A stretch of DNA of 64,000 nucleotides from Rosellinia necatrix (GCA_021209875.1 JAGYVD010000007.1:2604001-2668000); one strand, 5' to 3'. Counted from the stretch's first letter, positions 1 to 12,379 are shown. Numbers and translations: made by a program. Notes: generated from the sequence alone by a model not told the origin.

Positions 1-387
1 AACGCGCGTATAATTAATAGAATGCGATCTAGCTGACTTAACCGCTTTATTTCGAGCTAAAAAACGGCTATGCCACTCTTTCCCAAGGCTTCTATTGCCG
101 CCGGAAGCATTTAGCATACGTTCAGCCATAAGTCTGAACTTGAAAAGCGAAGGCGCAAAGCCTAGCCTAGCCTGCCCTATAGCCCAGTTTGCTAACTGGT
201 GTTCATGATAAGTAGACAAGGCTTGAAGGTTAGCGTAGGTCTGTTTTCGGGTCGTAATACCTCGAAGGCGGCGGCGTAAATACGATCTGTCAACACCCCA
301 TTTACGTGCTGCAGTCTGAACTGGACTCCCAAGAAGAACTGCGCGAACAGCAGCCGTAGCGCGGTGATTTTTCGAATCTGAAGACAT
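1..387 (-). CDS. pogo/Fot1-type transposase, N-terminal part (runs off window)
   Basis: The minus strand is open from an ATG at 387 to the window edge, 129 codons without a stop, so the C-terminal part lies to the left. It begins MSSDSKNHR. Residues ~10-50 (AVRAVLLGSPVQTAARKWGV, then DRSYLRRRLRG) fit a psq/HTH motif that recognises DNA. Residues ~60-125 (HEHQLANWA, GFAPSLFKFRLMAERML, GKEWHSRFLARN) fit the CENP-B-type second DNA-binding domain typical of fungal pogo/Fot1 (Tc1/mariner superfamily) transposases. The DDE catalytic domain would be off the window. The ATG is the first in the open stretch and just precedes the expected HTH. Base composition is balanced and nothing suggests RIP, in sharp contrast with the rest of the window. 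This implies a recent insertion or a copy that escaped mutation. Family assignment is from motifs read by eye. Activity cannot be judged from this part. Confidence 0.8.
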   Translation of the reverse strand, partial: MSSDSKNHRATAAVRAVLLGSPVQTAARKWGVDRSYLRRRLRGITTRKQTYANLQALSTYHEHQLANWAIGQARLGFAPSLFKFRLMAERMLNASGGNRSLGKEWHSRFLARNKAVKSARSHSINYTRV

Positions 388-577
388 GTTGATAAAGAGG
401 AGTCAATTCTGAGTCGAATGAGGGTAAAAAAATCATCGTGAGACCTAAACGCGGTCGCGTTATTAAAAAGTGTTTAATTAAGGTGGCTGGGAGTCAAAGC
501 GCGTTTCGGGGGGTCTGGGGCCCTGGTCGCGATGGGGGGTGGTCGTGACCCAGGGGTTTTGCTTATTTAAGTGCACG
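388..577 (-). mobile_element. 5' non-coding end of the transposase-bearing transposon
   Basis: This is the leader between the transposase ATG and the probable transposon end. It is GC-rich, with G runs at 508-519 and 534-539, and unmutated. An imperfect inverted repeat pairs 521-532 (CCCTGGTCGCGA) with 543-555 (TCGTGACCCAGGG). A plausible outer end, read inward on the minus strand, starts CGTGCACTTAAATAAGC at 577 and abuts a TA at 578-579, the target dinucleotide of Tc1/mariner elements. The opposite terminal repeat is outside the window, so the end is a guess supported only by the TA and the composition. Confidence 0.4.
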
Positions 578-660
578 TAATGACTAAGATTCTCTGTAGC
601 TCCTACGAAATTGATTCCTAACGAGGGCATCTCGGGTTTTGCTTATCGCTTATGACTAAG
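553..660 (+). repeat. pair of related ~30 bp direct repeats at the transposon border
   Basis: Two similar segments share the block GGGTTTTGCTTAT and the block ATGACTAAG: 554-587 and 633-660. The first has an extra ~10 bp (TTAAGTGCACG) between the blocks. Because the first copy contains the putative transposon end, the second may be a remnant of another related terminus or of an earlier insertion. Confidence 0.5.
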
Positions 661-2078
661 TTCGTAGTTCAAGCTTTAAAATCTGCTGGGCGACATATCT
701 AACACTTATAAGTTATCAAGTTCTGCCCGGCATAATTTTATAACACTTCTGCTACGCGACATTTTTTTTACAAAGTTACAACAGCTATTGTTAGACTAGT
801 TTTTTATGCTACTTTTAAAGTTATAATTATCGGAAATAATATTTAAGCTGTTATAATATGCGCTGCTAATATTAAAACGGCTATTGGTCGGCGCAAGGGG
901 AAAATAGCCGAAGATATAAGGCGATAGCAAAAATACTTTGTTTAGAAAAACCCTAGGTATACAAAATAAAGATTTGCCGCTGGTCTTTTTTAGGCTAAAG
1001 TTTTTACAATTCTAAGGTATAATATTCGACGGATTAACATTGGTTTGTTTTTTTAGCGCCCAGCTTTGTTTTAGGCGGTTGGAGTTTATTTACGTAGTTT
1101 TAGGCCTTAATAGTTTAAAATGGCCTGAACTTTTAAAAGCCCTACTTAATAGGATTAAAAGCTGCTAGCTGCTCGAGGACTTTTGCTACAAGCTAATAAA
1201 AGGCGGGGATTCTATAGGAAAATAGGATCTAAAAGTTGACTTAATTTTAATCTACTCTGGGTAAAAAGAAAAAAAATTATACAGCTTCGGATGCGGGCAT
1301 TTTATATATAAGACTTGATCTTACAAAAAAAATACAGGCAGCAGACCAGGCCTGTTTTACGTTAGGTAGAAGTTTTACGGTTTAATCTATTTTAGTTAGT
1401 AGTAATTATAGGCTTTCTAGCTTTAACGCCAGCTGTATTAAAACAAGGGTGTCTGTTAAGCTAAACGTGTATATTAATACTTTTATTATTATTTATTTAA
1501 TTAATAATTAATACTAAGGGCTGGTATAAAAAGCGAGCTTTTAAAGTTGGCATAAGCGCAGGGTTAAATAATCTTAGAAGGCTTGAAAGTCTATTTAAAC
1601 TAGTAGGCAGCAATATGGCTAAATATTAATGCAACCTTGGCAGTTGTTATTTAAATAGTCTAATTAGCAATTTTAGGCCTAGGCAAAAAGAAATTTGTTT
1701 GCGACAGCTTTGACAATTAATAAATAAAATTAATGTTTTATTTTAAGTAATAGTGTTTAAAATAATAGCTTGTGTAAAAAAGGGCTAACATATTACGGGT
1801 GTATTATATTAGTGTATTTGTCCCGCTTTTTAATAAGCATAAGCACTGTTTTTTAGCGCAGTTGCCTTTAGCCACTAATTTAAAGCAAATAACCTGACAA
1901 CTTTTTTAAAATAATAAAGTATACTTTTTAGGGATTCTTATACGACCTGCTCTTCTTTTAAAATTAAAATTCAACAGTCCAAGTTTTTTACGCTTATTTA
2001 TATAAAATGGTTATTTTAATAGCTAATTATAAGCAAAAAAAAATAAAAATTATTTAAAGCTTATAACGCTAATAGTTT
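661..2078. other. AT-rich stretch of intermediate composition, no gene recognised
   Basis: Composition falls steadily from the balanced left edge to AT-rich here, but G and C remain more frequent than beyond 2200. No open frame of useful length and no recognisable motif were seen on either strand. It could be single-copy spacer or an older, less mutated repeat. It is part of the ancestral left flank of the duplicated segment that starts at 2112. Confidence 0.5.
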
Positions 2079-2162
2079 CTGCCGGCAGAAAAGATATGTA
2101 CTTCTACTTTTGGTAGCATTTTTATAACGTAGGTAAAGGGTACATATCTTTTATGCCGGCAG
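2079..2162. repeat. 84 bp hairpin-forming inverted repeat (MITE-like)
   Basis: The 23-bp arms 2079-2101 and 2140-2162 are complementary at 22 positions. Each outer part carries CTGCCGGCA and each inner part AGATATGTAC. The spacer is 38 bp. The outermost ten bases are themselves palindromic (CTGCCGGCAG). The right arm plus part of the spacer recurs at 9865-9917, where the left arm is missing because the retrotransposon LTR ends there. No target duplication is obvious in the A/T-rich flanks, so calling it a transposable element is only a suggestion. The inverted repeat itself is certain. Confidence 0.7.
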
Positions 2163-3035
2163 AAAAAAAGGGGGGCATTATACTTACCCCGCCCTGCCCC
2201 AAGTTACGCTAGTAATAATATTAATTCAAGCAGGCCAGACTTTACGTGCATCAAGCTTTTATTAAATATTTTAAATTTATTTAAAATATATTAAAAACTA
2301 TTTTTTTTAAAACTTTTATGTTTTAAATTCTATTTATTAAATTATAATAATTAGCAGTTTTAATATTATTTTTTATTATTATTATATATTAAATTTAAAT
2401 AAATTTTATTATAAAAATAATAATTATTTATTTTATTTAATATAACTATAAGCATATATATAACAAAGTATATTTTATTTATAGCTGTTTTTTTTTAATT
2501 ATTATAATAAAATATTTTATAAATTATATATATATATATATAAATTATAGCTATTATAGCTTATTAAGCGGTTTATTTTTATAAAACAGTTATAAAATAA
2601 TTAATAAAATAAATTATTATTTTACAACGTACTTTTATTATAATAAATAATAGCTTTTATAATTAAGTTTTATTAAAATTAAAGCTTTACTATTTAATTT
2701 TTTTTTATAAGTTTAATTTTTAAATATATTAAGCATAAAATAGCTTTAAATTTATTTAACTAAAATAAAAAAATAATAAATTAAATATTTTAATATTAAA
2801 AAACATTTAAAAGCTATAATAATATTATATTTATAATAATATTTTTTATTTTAAAACTAATAATATAATAAAAATATATAAACTAAATTTTTAATAATAT
2901 AGATAATATTATAATTTTTAGCTTGTAATTAATTTATATTTATATTAAATTAAACTTGCAACTTTTTTTTAAAAAAACAAGCTAGAGCTAATATAATAGA
3001 TATTTTTTTATTTTTAAAAAGAAAAATTGTTTAAT
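2112..3035 (+). repeat. ~925 bp direct repeat, left copy (segment S)
   Basis: This segment runs from GGTAGCATTTTTATAACG to a terminal GTTTAAT immediately before the family A LTR. It is collinear with 9865-10790 throughout. Shared landmarks include the GGGGGGCATTATACTTACC block near 2172, long T/A tracts, and AACAAGCTAGAGCTAATATAA near 2978. Differences between the two copies are nearly all transitions of the RIP type. No coding potential is visible. Its role in the structure of the neighbouring retrotransposon is described under findings. Confidence 0.85.
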
Positions 3036-3305
3036 TGTTATGGCCTATAGCCATGAAGGCCCTGATTGGTTGGATAAATAAGCGGCCTGGCGGCCCTTGA
3101 TTAGTTCTCCGGCTAAGTAGGTATAAATACGAGGTGGTAAATGCGGTAGGCCAGTTACGTAGTGAATAGCTAGTAATATATACAAGTAGAAATTCTGGCC
3201 GTTGGCCTTATATATAGTTTTTTTTTTTTCTTAACTTTAGTTTTTTTTTCTAATATACAAGTATAGTTAGGCTTTGTTTTAATTGCTGCTATAGCAGCTA
3301 TTATA
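3036..3305 (+). repeat. family A copy 1, left LTR
   Basis: This 270-bp LTR is one of the least mutated of the family at its start, keeping TGTTATGGCC, CGGCCTGGCGGCCC and TTCTCCGGC. Its core has ATTCTGGCCGTTGGCC followed by a TATATATAG TATA-like box and a long pyrimidine tract. These are the expected U3 promoter and initiation area. Confidence 0.9.
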
Positions 3306-6300
3306 AAACTAAGGTTTATTTTTTATTGTTTAAAAAAACATTAAATTCTTTTAATTCATTAAACAACTAATTAATTAATTAATATATTAAAACGTTATAG
3401 CAAAAAAAAATAATTTAATTTTTTTAGCAAAAGCTAAGCAATAAATACGTTTTAAAAAAAACAACCTAAACAAACTAGCTTTTTATAATAATAACTAATA
3501 TAATTATTATAAACTTTAGCGCTAGTTTTTAAAGTTTATAAAACTAACATTATAAAGCAATAATATTAATACGGCCAGGCGTTTTAATTAAAAAAAAAAA
3601 GTTTTAATAAAAACAAAAACAAAAAAAAACAGACTTATTAATATTTTTATACTAAAATTATATTATTAGCAGTAATAATTAAAACATATATGCAGCTAGT
3701 TTTTATAAAACTTTATAAAAATTTTATAAAATAAATAAAAGCTAACGCTGCTTATTTTATTATAAACAAATAAATAAAAATAGTTTTTATAGCAATAATA
3801 AATAAAAAAAAACGTATGTTTTTTTTATAAAACAGTTTTATAAACTTTTAGCAGTTCGTAAAACTAGTTTAAAAATATTTTAAAAGTATATATTATAAGT
3901 TTAAATATTGCTTTTTATTTATAAGCGCTGCTTAAAATATTTTAAAAATATTATTAATATAATAAATAATACCGATAATAATTTTATATAAATAATACGT
4001 TAAATAAATTAATTTAGCTTAAAAAGCAAAAAGTTAAAACTGATTTAAACTAAGCTTTAATTAAAATAAACAAAAAATTAAAATTTTAAAAATTAAATTA
4101 TTACGATATTTATTTAATTAAGCAGATCTAATAGTTGCTAAAAATTATTTTAAAATTTAATTTAAAAACTTTAAACTTATAATATATTAAAAAAATTAAA
4201 ATTAACTTTTAAAACAGCTAAACTTTTTATGTTTATAAATAAAAACTAATAAAAATAAATTAAAAATAAAGTTTAAATATTAGTTTATGTTTTTAAAAAT
4301 AAATTTATTAAAAACAGCGATTATTTTTAATATAAATTAAAAAAATCGATTATATTGCTAGTTATATAAAAAGCAAAGCTTTTAAAAATCTTATGCCGTT
4401 TATTATTAATAATTATAATAAACTAATATTAAAAACTAGTTAAAAATACTAAACTATTTATTTTTATTTTATAATAATTCTAATAAATATAAAAAGCTAA
4501 AGTTAAATATTAAAACTTAAAAATAATAATAAACAATAAATTTACTACGTTTTATATTAAGTTTGCTTGTTAAGCTAATACAGCAAAAATTAACTTAAAA
4601 AATTTTAAACAAAATATATATAACAAGTTGTTTAAACATTTAAATAAACATTATATAAACAAGCTATATAATAATATAATAAATTTTACTGCTTATTATA
4701 AATATATACAATTATATAATTATTAATAATAAAAAACTTTGTTTAAAATAAAGCTTTAAAAAAAGCAAAATATAAAAAAACAAAAACTAAAAAAGTTTTA
4801 ACTATAGCTGCTAGAAATAGTTTTTAACTTAAAAGCATTTATTAATTTTAAAATAATAATAAAAAATAACAGCTATTAAATAAACAAAAACAGAATAAAA
4901 ATTTATATTAAATTAAAACTAAACTAATTTAAAGTTTTTATTTTAAAAACAAATATTTTATTTATTATAAACAAAAATATTATAGTAACAATTACTTTTA
5001 TAAAAATAATTTTAACCGACTAAATAATATACGCGTTAATATTATTTTTATAAAAACTATAAAAATAAATTATATAAAAAAGTTAACATAAATTAAAAAA
5101 AAAAAAAAATAGTTTAAAATAACTAGACTTTTTTTAAGCAAAAATATTAATATTTAATATAGTATAATATAAAAAATCCTGTTTAATTTTTTAAAAATAT
5201 ATTAAAAAAACCTGCTTTTTATAAATTAAATTATAATAAATAATAAACTTATACTGTTTATTAAAGTTTTAGCTAATATAAAAACAGATATATATATTTT
5301 AATCAGCGTAACTTTTATTATTTAAATAATAAAATATTTAAAACTTAAAATTATAACAGGTTTTAAGCTAGTTCTTATTACTAAATATAATAATAATTTA
5401 ATCTAACAAATAAATTTAGTTTTAAAATTATATTTTAAAATATAAAAAAAATTATATTAAAAGCTTTTTAATAATTATTAATATAAAATATAATATAATT
5501 ATTAAAAAAATATTATAACTATTATAACGTGCTAATAGATTTTTATATAAACAATTTTTATTTTTAAACAATTAAAAACTTAAATACAAGGTTTTAAAAT
5601 TTTAATAAATAAAGCGAAAAACTTGTTAAAACATTTTAAATATTAAAAAACGTTGTTTAAAAAAAAACAAATAAACTAAAAAATAAAAAGCATAAAAATA
5701 ATTAATTTAATTAAATATAACAAAAAAAATTATAAGTTTAAAATATTTTAAACTAAATATAATAAAAGATTATTTAGCTAAAAGTTATATTAACTATTAA
5801 AAATATAAGCTTAAAAGTTTTTATTTTTTTAAAATTATTTTAATATAAATTTTAAAACTTTAGAACTAACAGAGACTTTAAATAAAAAATAAAATTAAAC
5901 AAGAGATATATAAAATAAAAAAAATATTAAGCTAAAAAATTAAACCAGCTTTTACAGCGGTAAAAACTAGGCTTAAAACAGAAGCTCTGCTAAAAAAAAA
6001 CGTCTAAAGCTTTTATTAATTTTAATAAAATGTTATTAAATAATATAAACACCAACTAATAAAAATTGCAACTATTAAAGCTATAGTTTTTAATATAATA
6101 TTATAATAAAATAATATAATATATTATAACGTAATAACGCTGCATAAAATTAATAAAATAATAAATAATAAACAACAAAAGATCTAAAATAAGCTGTTAT
6201 TTAAAAATAAAATAAAATTAAAAAAAAATTTATAATAAATTGTTTTAAAAGTTTATTATAAATATTTAAATATTTTTTAAAAGCTATTTTAAACAACCTG

Positions 6301-9300
6301 CTTTTATATAAGCCGGAGGTAGATTACTGCTTGTTTTTAAATCAAAACTTAAAAACACTAAAATATAGTTTTTTTTATAAAATATTATTTAAAAAAGCTA
6401 AGACCTGCCGATAGTATATTTATAACAATTTAATAAAAAGATTTATAAAGCTTATACTAGGTTTTTAAGCTGTTTTTATATTATTTATATAAAAAATAAC
6501 AAATTATTACGTTTATACATTAATTATAACAAACTAAATATTTTAATATAAAAAATTAATATTTATTATTATTAATTAAAAAATATTACTTTATATAATA
6601 TAAGCTAAAATATTTATTAAAATTAATATTAAATAAACGTTCTATTATATTTATATTATAAAAAAATAAAAATTAACTGTTTTTAAACGTAATATAAAGC
6701 TTATTAATTTAAAATGCTGTTTTTAGATTAATTAATAAACTAGTAATTTTTAAAGATATATTAATAATATATTGCAGAAATACTTAAATATTTTTATATA
6801 GCTTATATTAATAATATTTTAATTTATTTAAATAATAAATTAAAACATTAATATTATATAAATAAAATATTATTACGTTTTAAAAAACAGGATTATAAGC
6901 TGATTAAAAAATATAAGTTTTATATAAAAAACTAAGTTTTTCGGGTTTATTATAAAAACTAAAAACATAAAAGTTAATTTTAATAAAATTAAAATTATTT
7001 ATAATTAAAAGCATTTAAAAAAAAACAAAACGTTATTAAAAAAGTGCGGTTGTTTTTAAGTTTTATAACTTTTATAAAAGTTTATTTATAAGTATAAATA
7101 AATAATTAAACTATTAAATAATTTAATTTATATTAAAGCTGACCTAATTTAGTTAAACTTTTATTAAAAAGTATTTAAAACGTTAAAAAATAAACTAATT
7201 AGCGCGTTAATACTAAAGCATTTTAATTATAAAAATAAAACTTAAATAAAAATAAATACGTTTAATAATATAGCTGTAGGCGTTTTATTATAACAAAAAA
7301 CTATAAACGCTTTATAGCAGCTAGTTATATTTTATTTAAAAACTTTTTATAACGTAAAATTAAACTATAGTATTTATAACAAAAAAATACTAGCAGTAGT
7401 TAAAAAGCTGTTTTATTAAAAAACAGAACTAATAAGCTTATAGCAGCTACAGCTGTTTTTAGTTATTATAAATTACGCTATATTAAAATATTTTAATATA
7501 AAAAAAATCCTAAACTTAAAACAAACTAAATAAACTAAGCTTATTACATATTATAACTTTAATATTATATATTACTTAAAATTAAAAATATAATAGCAGA
7601 TATTTTTTAAACTAATAAAAACTTAAAAATATAAAAACAGCAAAAAATAAATAAAAACTATAGCTTTTTTAAACTAATAATTTTAAAATAATAAAAATAT
7701 ATATAAAATATATATTATAAAAATATTATATTTTTATTATTATTAAAAATAATATTTATAAACAAAGTATTTAAAACTAATTAATATAATATTAGCTTAA
7801 ATAAATATTAAAAAAAAGCCCGAGCTAATAAAAACTTTAATTAGTTAATATTAAAAGATTTTTTATTATATAAAAAAAAATTAGTTGTTTTTAAATTAAA
7901 TAATCTGCAGACTTAAATAATTAAAAAAGCTTATATAAAACTAACAACAGTATATTTAAGCTATAAAAAAATAAAACGCTTAATGTTTTAACGTTATTAA
8001 TAGTTAAAACTATATTATAAAATCGATTAATATATAGCAAACTATTTTTATTGTTTTATAAAAGTTTTTTATAATAAAATACCAAAAAAGCTAACTTTTA
8101 ACTAATATTAAAATATATATAATAATATATAATAGTTAATTTTAAAAGCTTTTTAAAAACAAATATAAAAATAATATAATATTTTATATATTTAATAAAC
8201 TATTAAAACTAATATAAACAACTATATATAAAAATCAGTAATAATAAAAATGCTATTAAAATATATTATAAAAGTTTTTATTAAATATATAAATAATTAA
8301 AAATAATAGTTAGTAATAAAAAAATAGTTTATTGCTAATTTTATAAACAAGCTATTAAAATCTACAGCATAAAACTAGACTTTTTATAGCAGAACATTAT
8401 TAATTAATAAAACAAATAAAAATAATATATTAATAAATAAATTAACAGCTGCGACTATATATTAACTATTTTTAAAAAAACTAGTTTAAAACGTTTTTAG
8501 TTTTAAACGTTATATAAACGTTTTTATTTTATAAAGCTTTAAAAAAGCTATTTTTAAAAAAAATATTAATAAAAAAGCTAATAAATATAACGTTTAATTA
8601 AAAGTTTTAAATAAAAATAAAACAACTATAAAAAAACAAGTTAAAAAAAAACTATTTAAAAAAAAAACTTAAGCATTTATAAAAAAAATCTACGACTACG
8701 TCGAAAAAATAAAAATATAAAAATAAAAAATATAACAATAAATAATTATATAAGCTGATAAATATTAATAAAACCTAGACTTTATAATTAAAAATTATAT
8801 ATTTATGCTGCAAAAAAAAAAAAAATAAACCGACCGACTTAATAATAAACTAGATTATTTAATAATACAACAAGCTTATAAAATTATTAATATTAAAGCC
8901 AACTGTTTTAATATATTTAAACTAAAACTATTAACAATATAATAAAAAACCGTTAGTTTTATATTAAATTATTATAAAATACGTTAATAATTTTTATTAA
9001 AACAAAAATGTTTTATTTAAAAAAATAGTTAATAAAACGTTAAAAAAAATAAAAATAAAAAAATTTTATTATTAAAAATCTAAAAAAAACTCTTTTATAA
9101 AATGTTTTAAAAAACTAAAAATATAATAATAATTAATACTTAGTTATTAATTTAAAAACGCTTTAATTAAACTAAAAAATATTATAACAAATATTTAAAA
9201 AAACAAAACTACTAAAACAGTTATAAAACTAAATTAAAACAGCTAAGAAAAAATATTTATTAAAACGTATAAAAATAATAATATATTAGTAAATAAAACA

Positions 9301-9594
9301 TAGCTAAAATTATAAATAAAACATAAATAATATAATAAATAGCTTAATTAAAAAATAAATCAAGTAAAAATTAACTAATTAATATAATAAATATAAAACT
9401 AAAAATTAAAAACCTTTAAATTTTAACTAATTATATACGCTAAAAATATTTTTCTACTGCTTAAAAATATTAATTTAAAAATTTTTAGTTTAAGCTTTAA
9501 ACGTAATATAAACAGCTTTAAAAAAATCAGCTTAATATATTTTTAATCTTACGCGGCTAAAAACTTAAGCTGAATTTTTTTGCAAAAAAAAGAT
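3306..9594 (+). pseudogene. family A copy 1 internal region: degenerate gag-pol
   Basis: This is the internal region of the Gypsy element, matching copy A2 along its whole length. The RT catalytic site can be read at 6801-6827 as A-Y-I-N-N-I-L-I-Y, where the two Asn codons AAT are the expected Asp codons GAT after G-to-A mutation. The zinc-knuckle region is near 4952-4995 with its Cys and His codons mutated. The region just before the right LTR has the polypurine tract position at 9581-9594, now nearly all A. No frame remains open for more than a short distance. Loss of function is by point mutation rather than large deletion. Confidence 0.85.
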
Positions 9595-9864
9595 TATTAT
9601 AGCTTACAGCTATAAAAGCTTTAATTAATTAAATAAATAAACGGCCTAGCAGCCTTTAATTAATTCCCCAGCTAAATAGGTATAAATATAAAGTAATAAA
9701 TACAGTAGGCCAGTCACGTAATAAATAGCCAGTAATATATACAAGTAGAAATTCTGGCCGTCGGCCCTATATATAGTCCTTTTTTTTCCTCAACCTTAGT
9801 TTTTCTTCCCAATACATAGGTATAATTGGGCTTTGTTCTAATTGCCGCTATTGCAGCCATTACA
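9595..9864 (+). repeat. family A copy 1, right LTR
   Basis: This is 270 bp, equal in length to the left LTR. It is heavily mutated in its first ~120 bp but better preserved from 9700 on (GTAGGCCAGTCACG, GGCCGTCGGCCC, TATATATAG). It ends in the intact GCAGCCATTACA. The opposite mutation gradients of the two LTRs of this element fit a composite origin. Confidence 0.9.
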
Positions 9865-10790
9865 GGTAGCATTTTTATAACGTAGGTAAAAAGTACATAT
9901 CTTTTATGCCGGCAGAAAAAAAAGGGGGCATTATACTTACCCTGCCCTGCCCTAAGTTATGCTAGTAATAATATTAATTTAAGCAGGCCAGACTTTATAT
10001 ATATTAAGCTTTTATTAAATATTTTAAACTTATTTAAAGTATATTAAAAACTATTTTTTTTAAAACTTTTATGTTTTAAATTCTATTTATTAAATTTTAA
10101 TAATTAATAGTTTTAATATTATTTTTTATTATTATTATATATTAAACTTAAATAAATTTTGATTATAAAAATAATATTTATTTATTTTATTTAATATAGC
10201 TATAAATATATATATAGTAAAATATATTTTATTTACAGCTGTTTTTTTTTTAGTTATTATAATAAAATATTTTATAAATTATATATATATATATAAATTA
10301 TAGCTATTATAGCTTATTAAACAGCTTATTTTTTATAAAACAGTTGTTAAATAATTAATAAAACAGGTTATTATTTTAAAATATATTTTTATTATAATAA
10401 ACAATAGCTTTTAATAATCAGGTTTTATTAGGGTTAAAGCTTTATTATTTAATTTTTTTTTATAAGTTTAATTTTTAAGCATATTAAACGTGAAATAGTT
10501 TTAAATTTATTTAATTAAAATAAAAAAAATAATAAATTAAATATTTTAATATTAAAAAACATTTAAAAGCTGTAATAATATTATATTTATAACAATGTTT
10601 TTTATTTTAAAACTAATAATATAATAAAAATATATAAACTAAATTTTTAATAATGCAGATAATATTATAATTTTAGCTTGCAATTAATTTATATTTATAT
10701 TAAATTAAACTTGCAACTTTTTTTTAAAAAAACAAGCTAGAGCTAATATAACAGATATTTTTTTATTTTTAAAAAGAAAAATCGTTTAAT
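9865..10790 (+). repeat. ~926 bp direct repeat, right copy (segment S)
   Basis: This is the second copy of the segment at 2112-3035, in the same orientation. It begins at the exact base after the LTR end, inside what is the hairpin spacer in the left copy. It ends GTTTAAT at 10790 and then continues into ACAAGCTATG, which has no counterpart on the left because the LTR begins there. The right hairpin arm is present and the left arm absent. Confidence 0.85.
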
Positions 10791-12379
10791 ACAAGCTATG
10801 CTTTTGTTTACAGCGTTTTAAACGCAAAAAAAAAAAAAGTTTCTTTAAGCTGATTTAAATTCAAAATCAGGTTAAGTTTAATTTATTTAAAAAACTTAAA
10901 TTTAAATTTTAAGTTTATTAAAATATATAAATTATATTTTATAGTTTAATTAATAACAGGCCAGTTTTTAAAATTAATTAAAAATAAATTATAATAATAT
11001 CTTGCGGCGATTTTAAACCTGTAAACTTAATTAAATTATAAATAAAAATATATATATTTTAAATGTAGCTATAATTTTATATATAAATTAAAAAAATATT
11101 ATAATATAAATAATATTTTTAAATTAAAAATATATAAAAAATATTTTTGTTTAAATATAAAGTTTTTAATTTTTATAATAGTTTATATATAATTATTTAA
11201 ATTTTATTTATATATAGTTTTAATTATAAATAATTTTATTTATATAATATATAAACTAAATTTAATATATAAACAAAAAACAATATTTTTTTATAATAGT
11301 TTATATAAAATATTATTTAATAATTCTATATATAGCTGTTTTATAATAAAAATAAGATTAAAAATAAAAGTTCAGCTATTTATTAATTATAGCTTTAAAA
11401 GCAATAAACTATATTAATTTAATAACAAATTAAATAAAAATAATTTATATTTAAATGTATTTTATTAAAAAATAAACTTTATAATAAATAAAATAATTAT
11501 AATTATATTAAAGCTGGCTTAATTTTATACTGCTATAAGCATATATACTACGGCTATAAAAACAAATATGGAAAACCAGCTTATATTAAAAAAAAAGATT
11601 AAAATAAAGCGGCTGTTTTATAACCTAGTTATAGCTTAATAATTTAATTAAAATTTAACCTATATTTATGTTAAAAGCAACTTAAAATATTATTAATTAT
11701 TTAAATAATAATACTAGTTTTAAAGCTATAGTTTAAACCTATAGTAAATAAAATATTAAAATTTAAAGTTTTAAATTAAAGAGATTTTTATTAATAGTTT
11801 TTTTTTTTTTTTAATTTAAAATTTAATAAAAATATTATAAAACTATTTAAATAACTTAAAAAACTATTAATTAAGATTTTATATTATAAAATATAATTAA
11901 GCTATAACAGCTATTTTAATTTAAACAGCTTAAATAATTTAAAATTAATTAATAAAAACTATTTTATAATTAAATAATAAATTAAAACAGATTTAATATA
12001 AAATTAAATTATAAAATAAAACAGCTCTGCAGGCCTAGTTTTTTTTAAGCTTAATATAAAAATCTTTTAAAAAATAGCGCTAAATATATTATCTGTTCAT
12101 TTTTTAAAAACGGCTTAATTAATAATTAAATCTAACCTGAAATAATAACGCTTAAATATTTAATGATATAATAAATATTCAATTTAATTTAAACTATAGG
12201 CTTAAATATATATTTAATTAAAAAAATTAAAAACGCGTTTTAACTAGTTTTAATTATATTTTTATAATAAATATTATTTAAACTTAAATAAAAATTAAAG
12301 TTTTTTATAAAAATTAATATTTGTTTAGCTTATATATAGTTTTTTATTTTTAATTTATTTATTAAAAGTTTGCATTAAA
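10791..12379. other. AT-rich RIP-like DNA, no feature recognised
   Basis: It begins just after the S repeat, with a short less-mutated patch around 10791-10835. It then becomes almost pure A/T with scattered GC dinucleotides. I found no LTR, no open frame and no motif. It probably includes the upstream part of the element whose reverse-transcriptase relic lies at 12380-12720. Confidence 0.4.

Larger units (their letters stand above)
3036..9864 (+). mobile_element. Ty3/Gypsy LTR retrotransposon, family A copy 1 (RIP-mutated, no TSD)
   Basis: The element is 6829 bp long with 270-bp LTRs at 3036-3305 and 9595-9864. The LTR starts TGTTATGGCC on the left (TATTATAGCT on the right after mutation) and ends ATTACA on the right (ATTATA on the left), the usual TG...CA. 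Orientation is plus, set by the pol motifs. The flanking pentamers differ: TTAAT at 3031-3035 against GGTAG at 9865-9869. The insertion therefore lacks a target-site duplication, unlike copies A2 and A3. Instead both sides carry segment S. It is collinear with A2 throughout and does not share the deletion of A3. Every frame is riddled with stops, so it is certainly dead. Confidence 0.9.

Noticed and set aside
2512..2560. TA dinucleotide runs as a possible telomere or origin signal
   Set aside because: They are plain TATATA tracts that occur in both S copies. No TTAGGG-type telomeric arrays were seen anywhere in the window.
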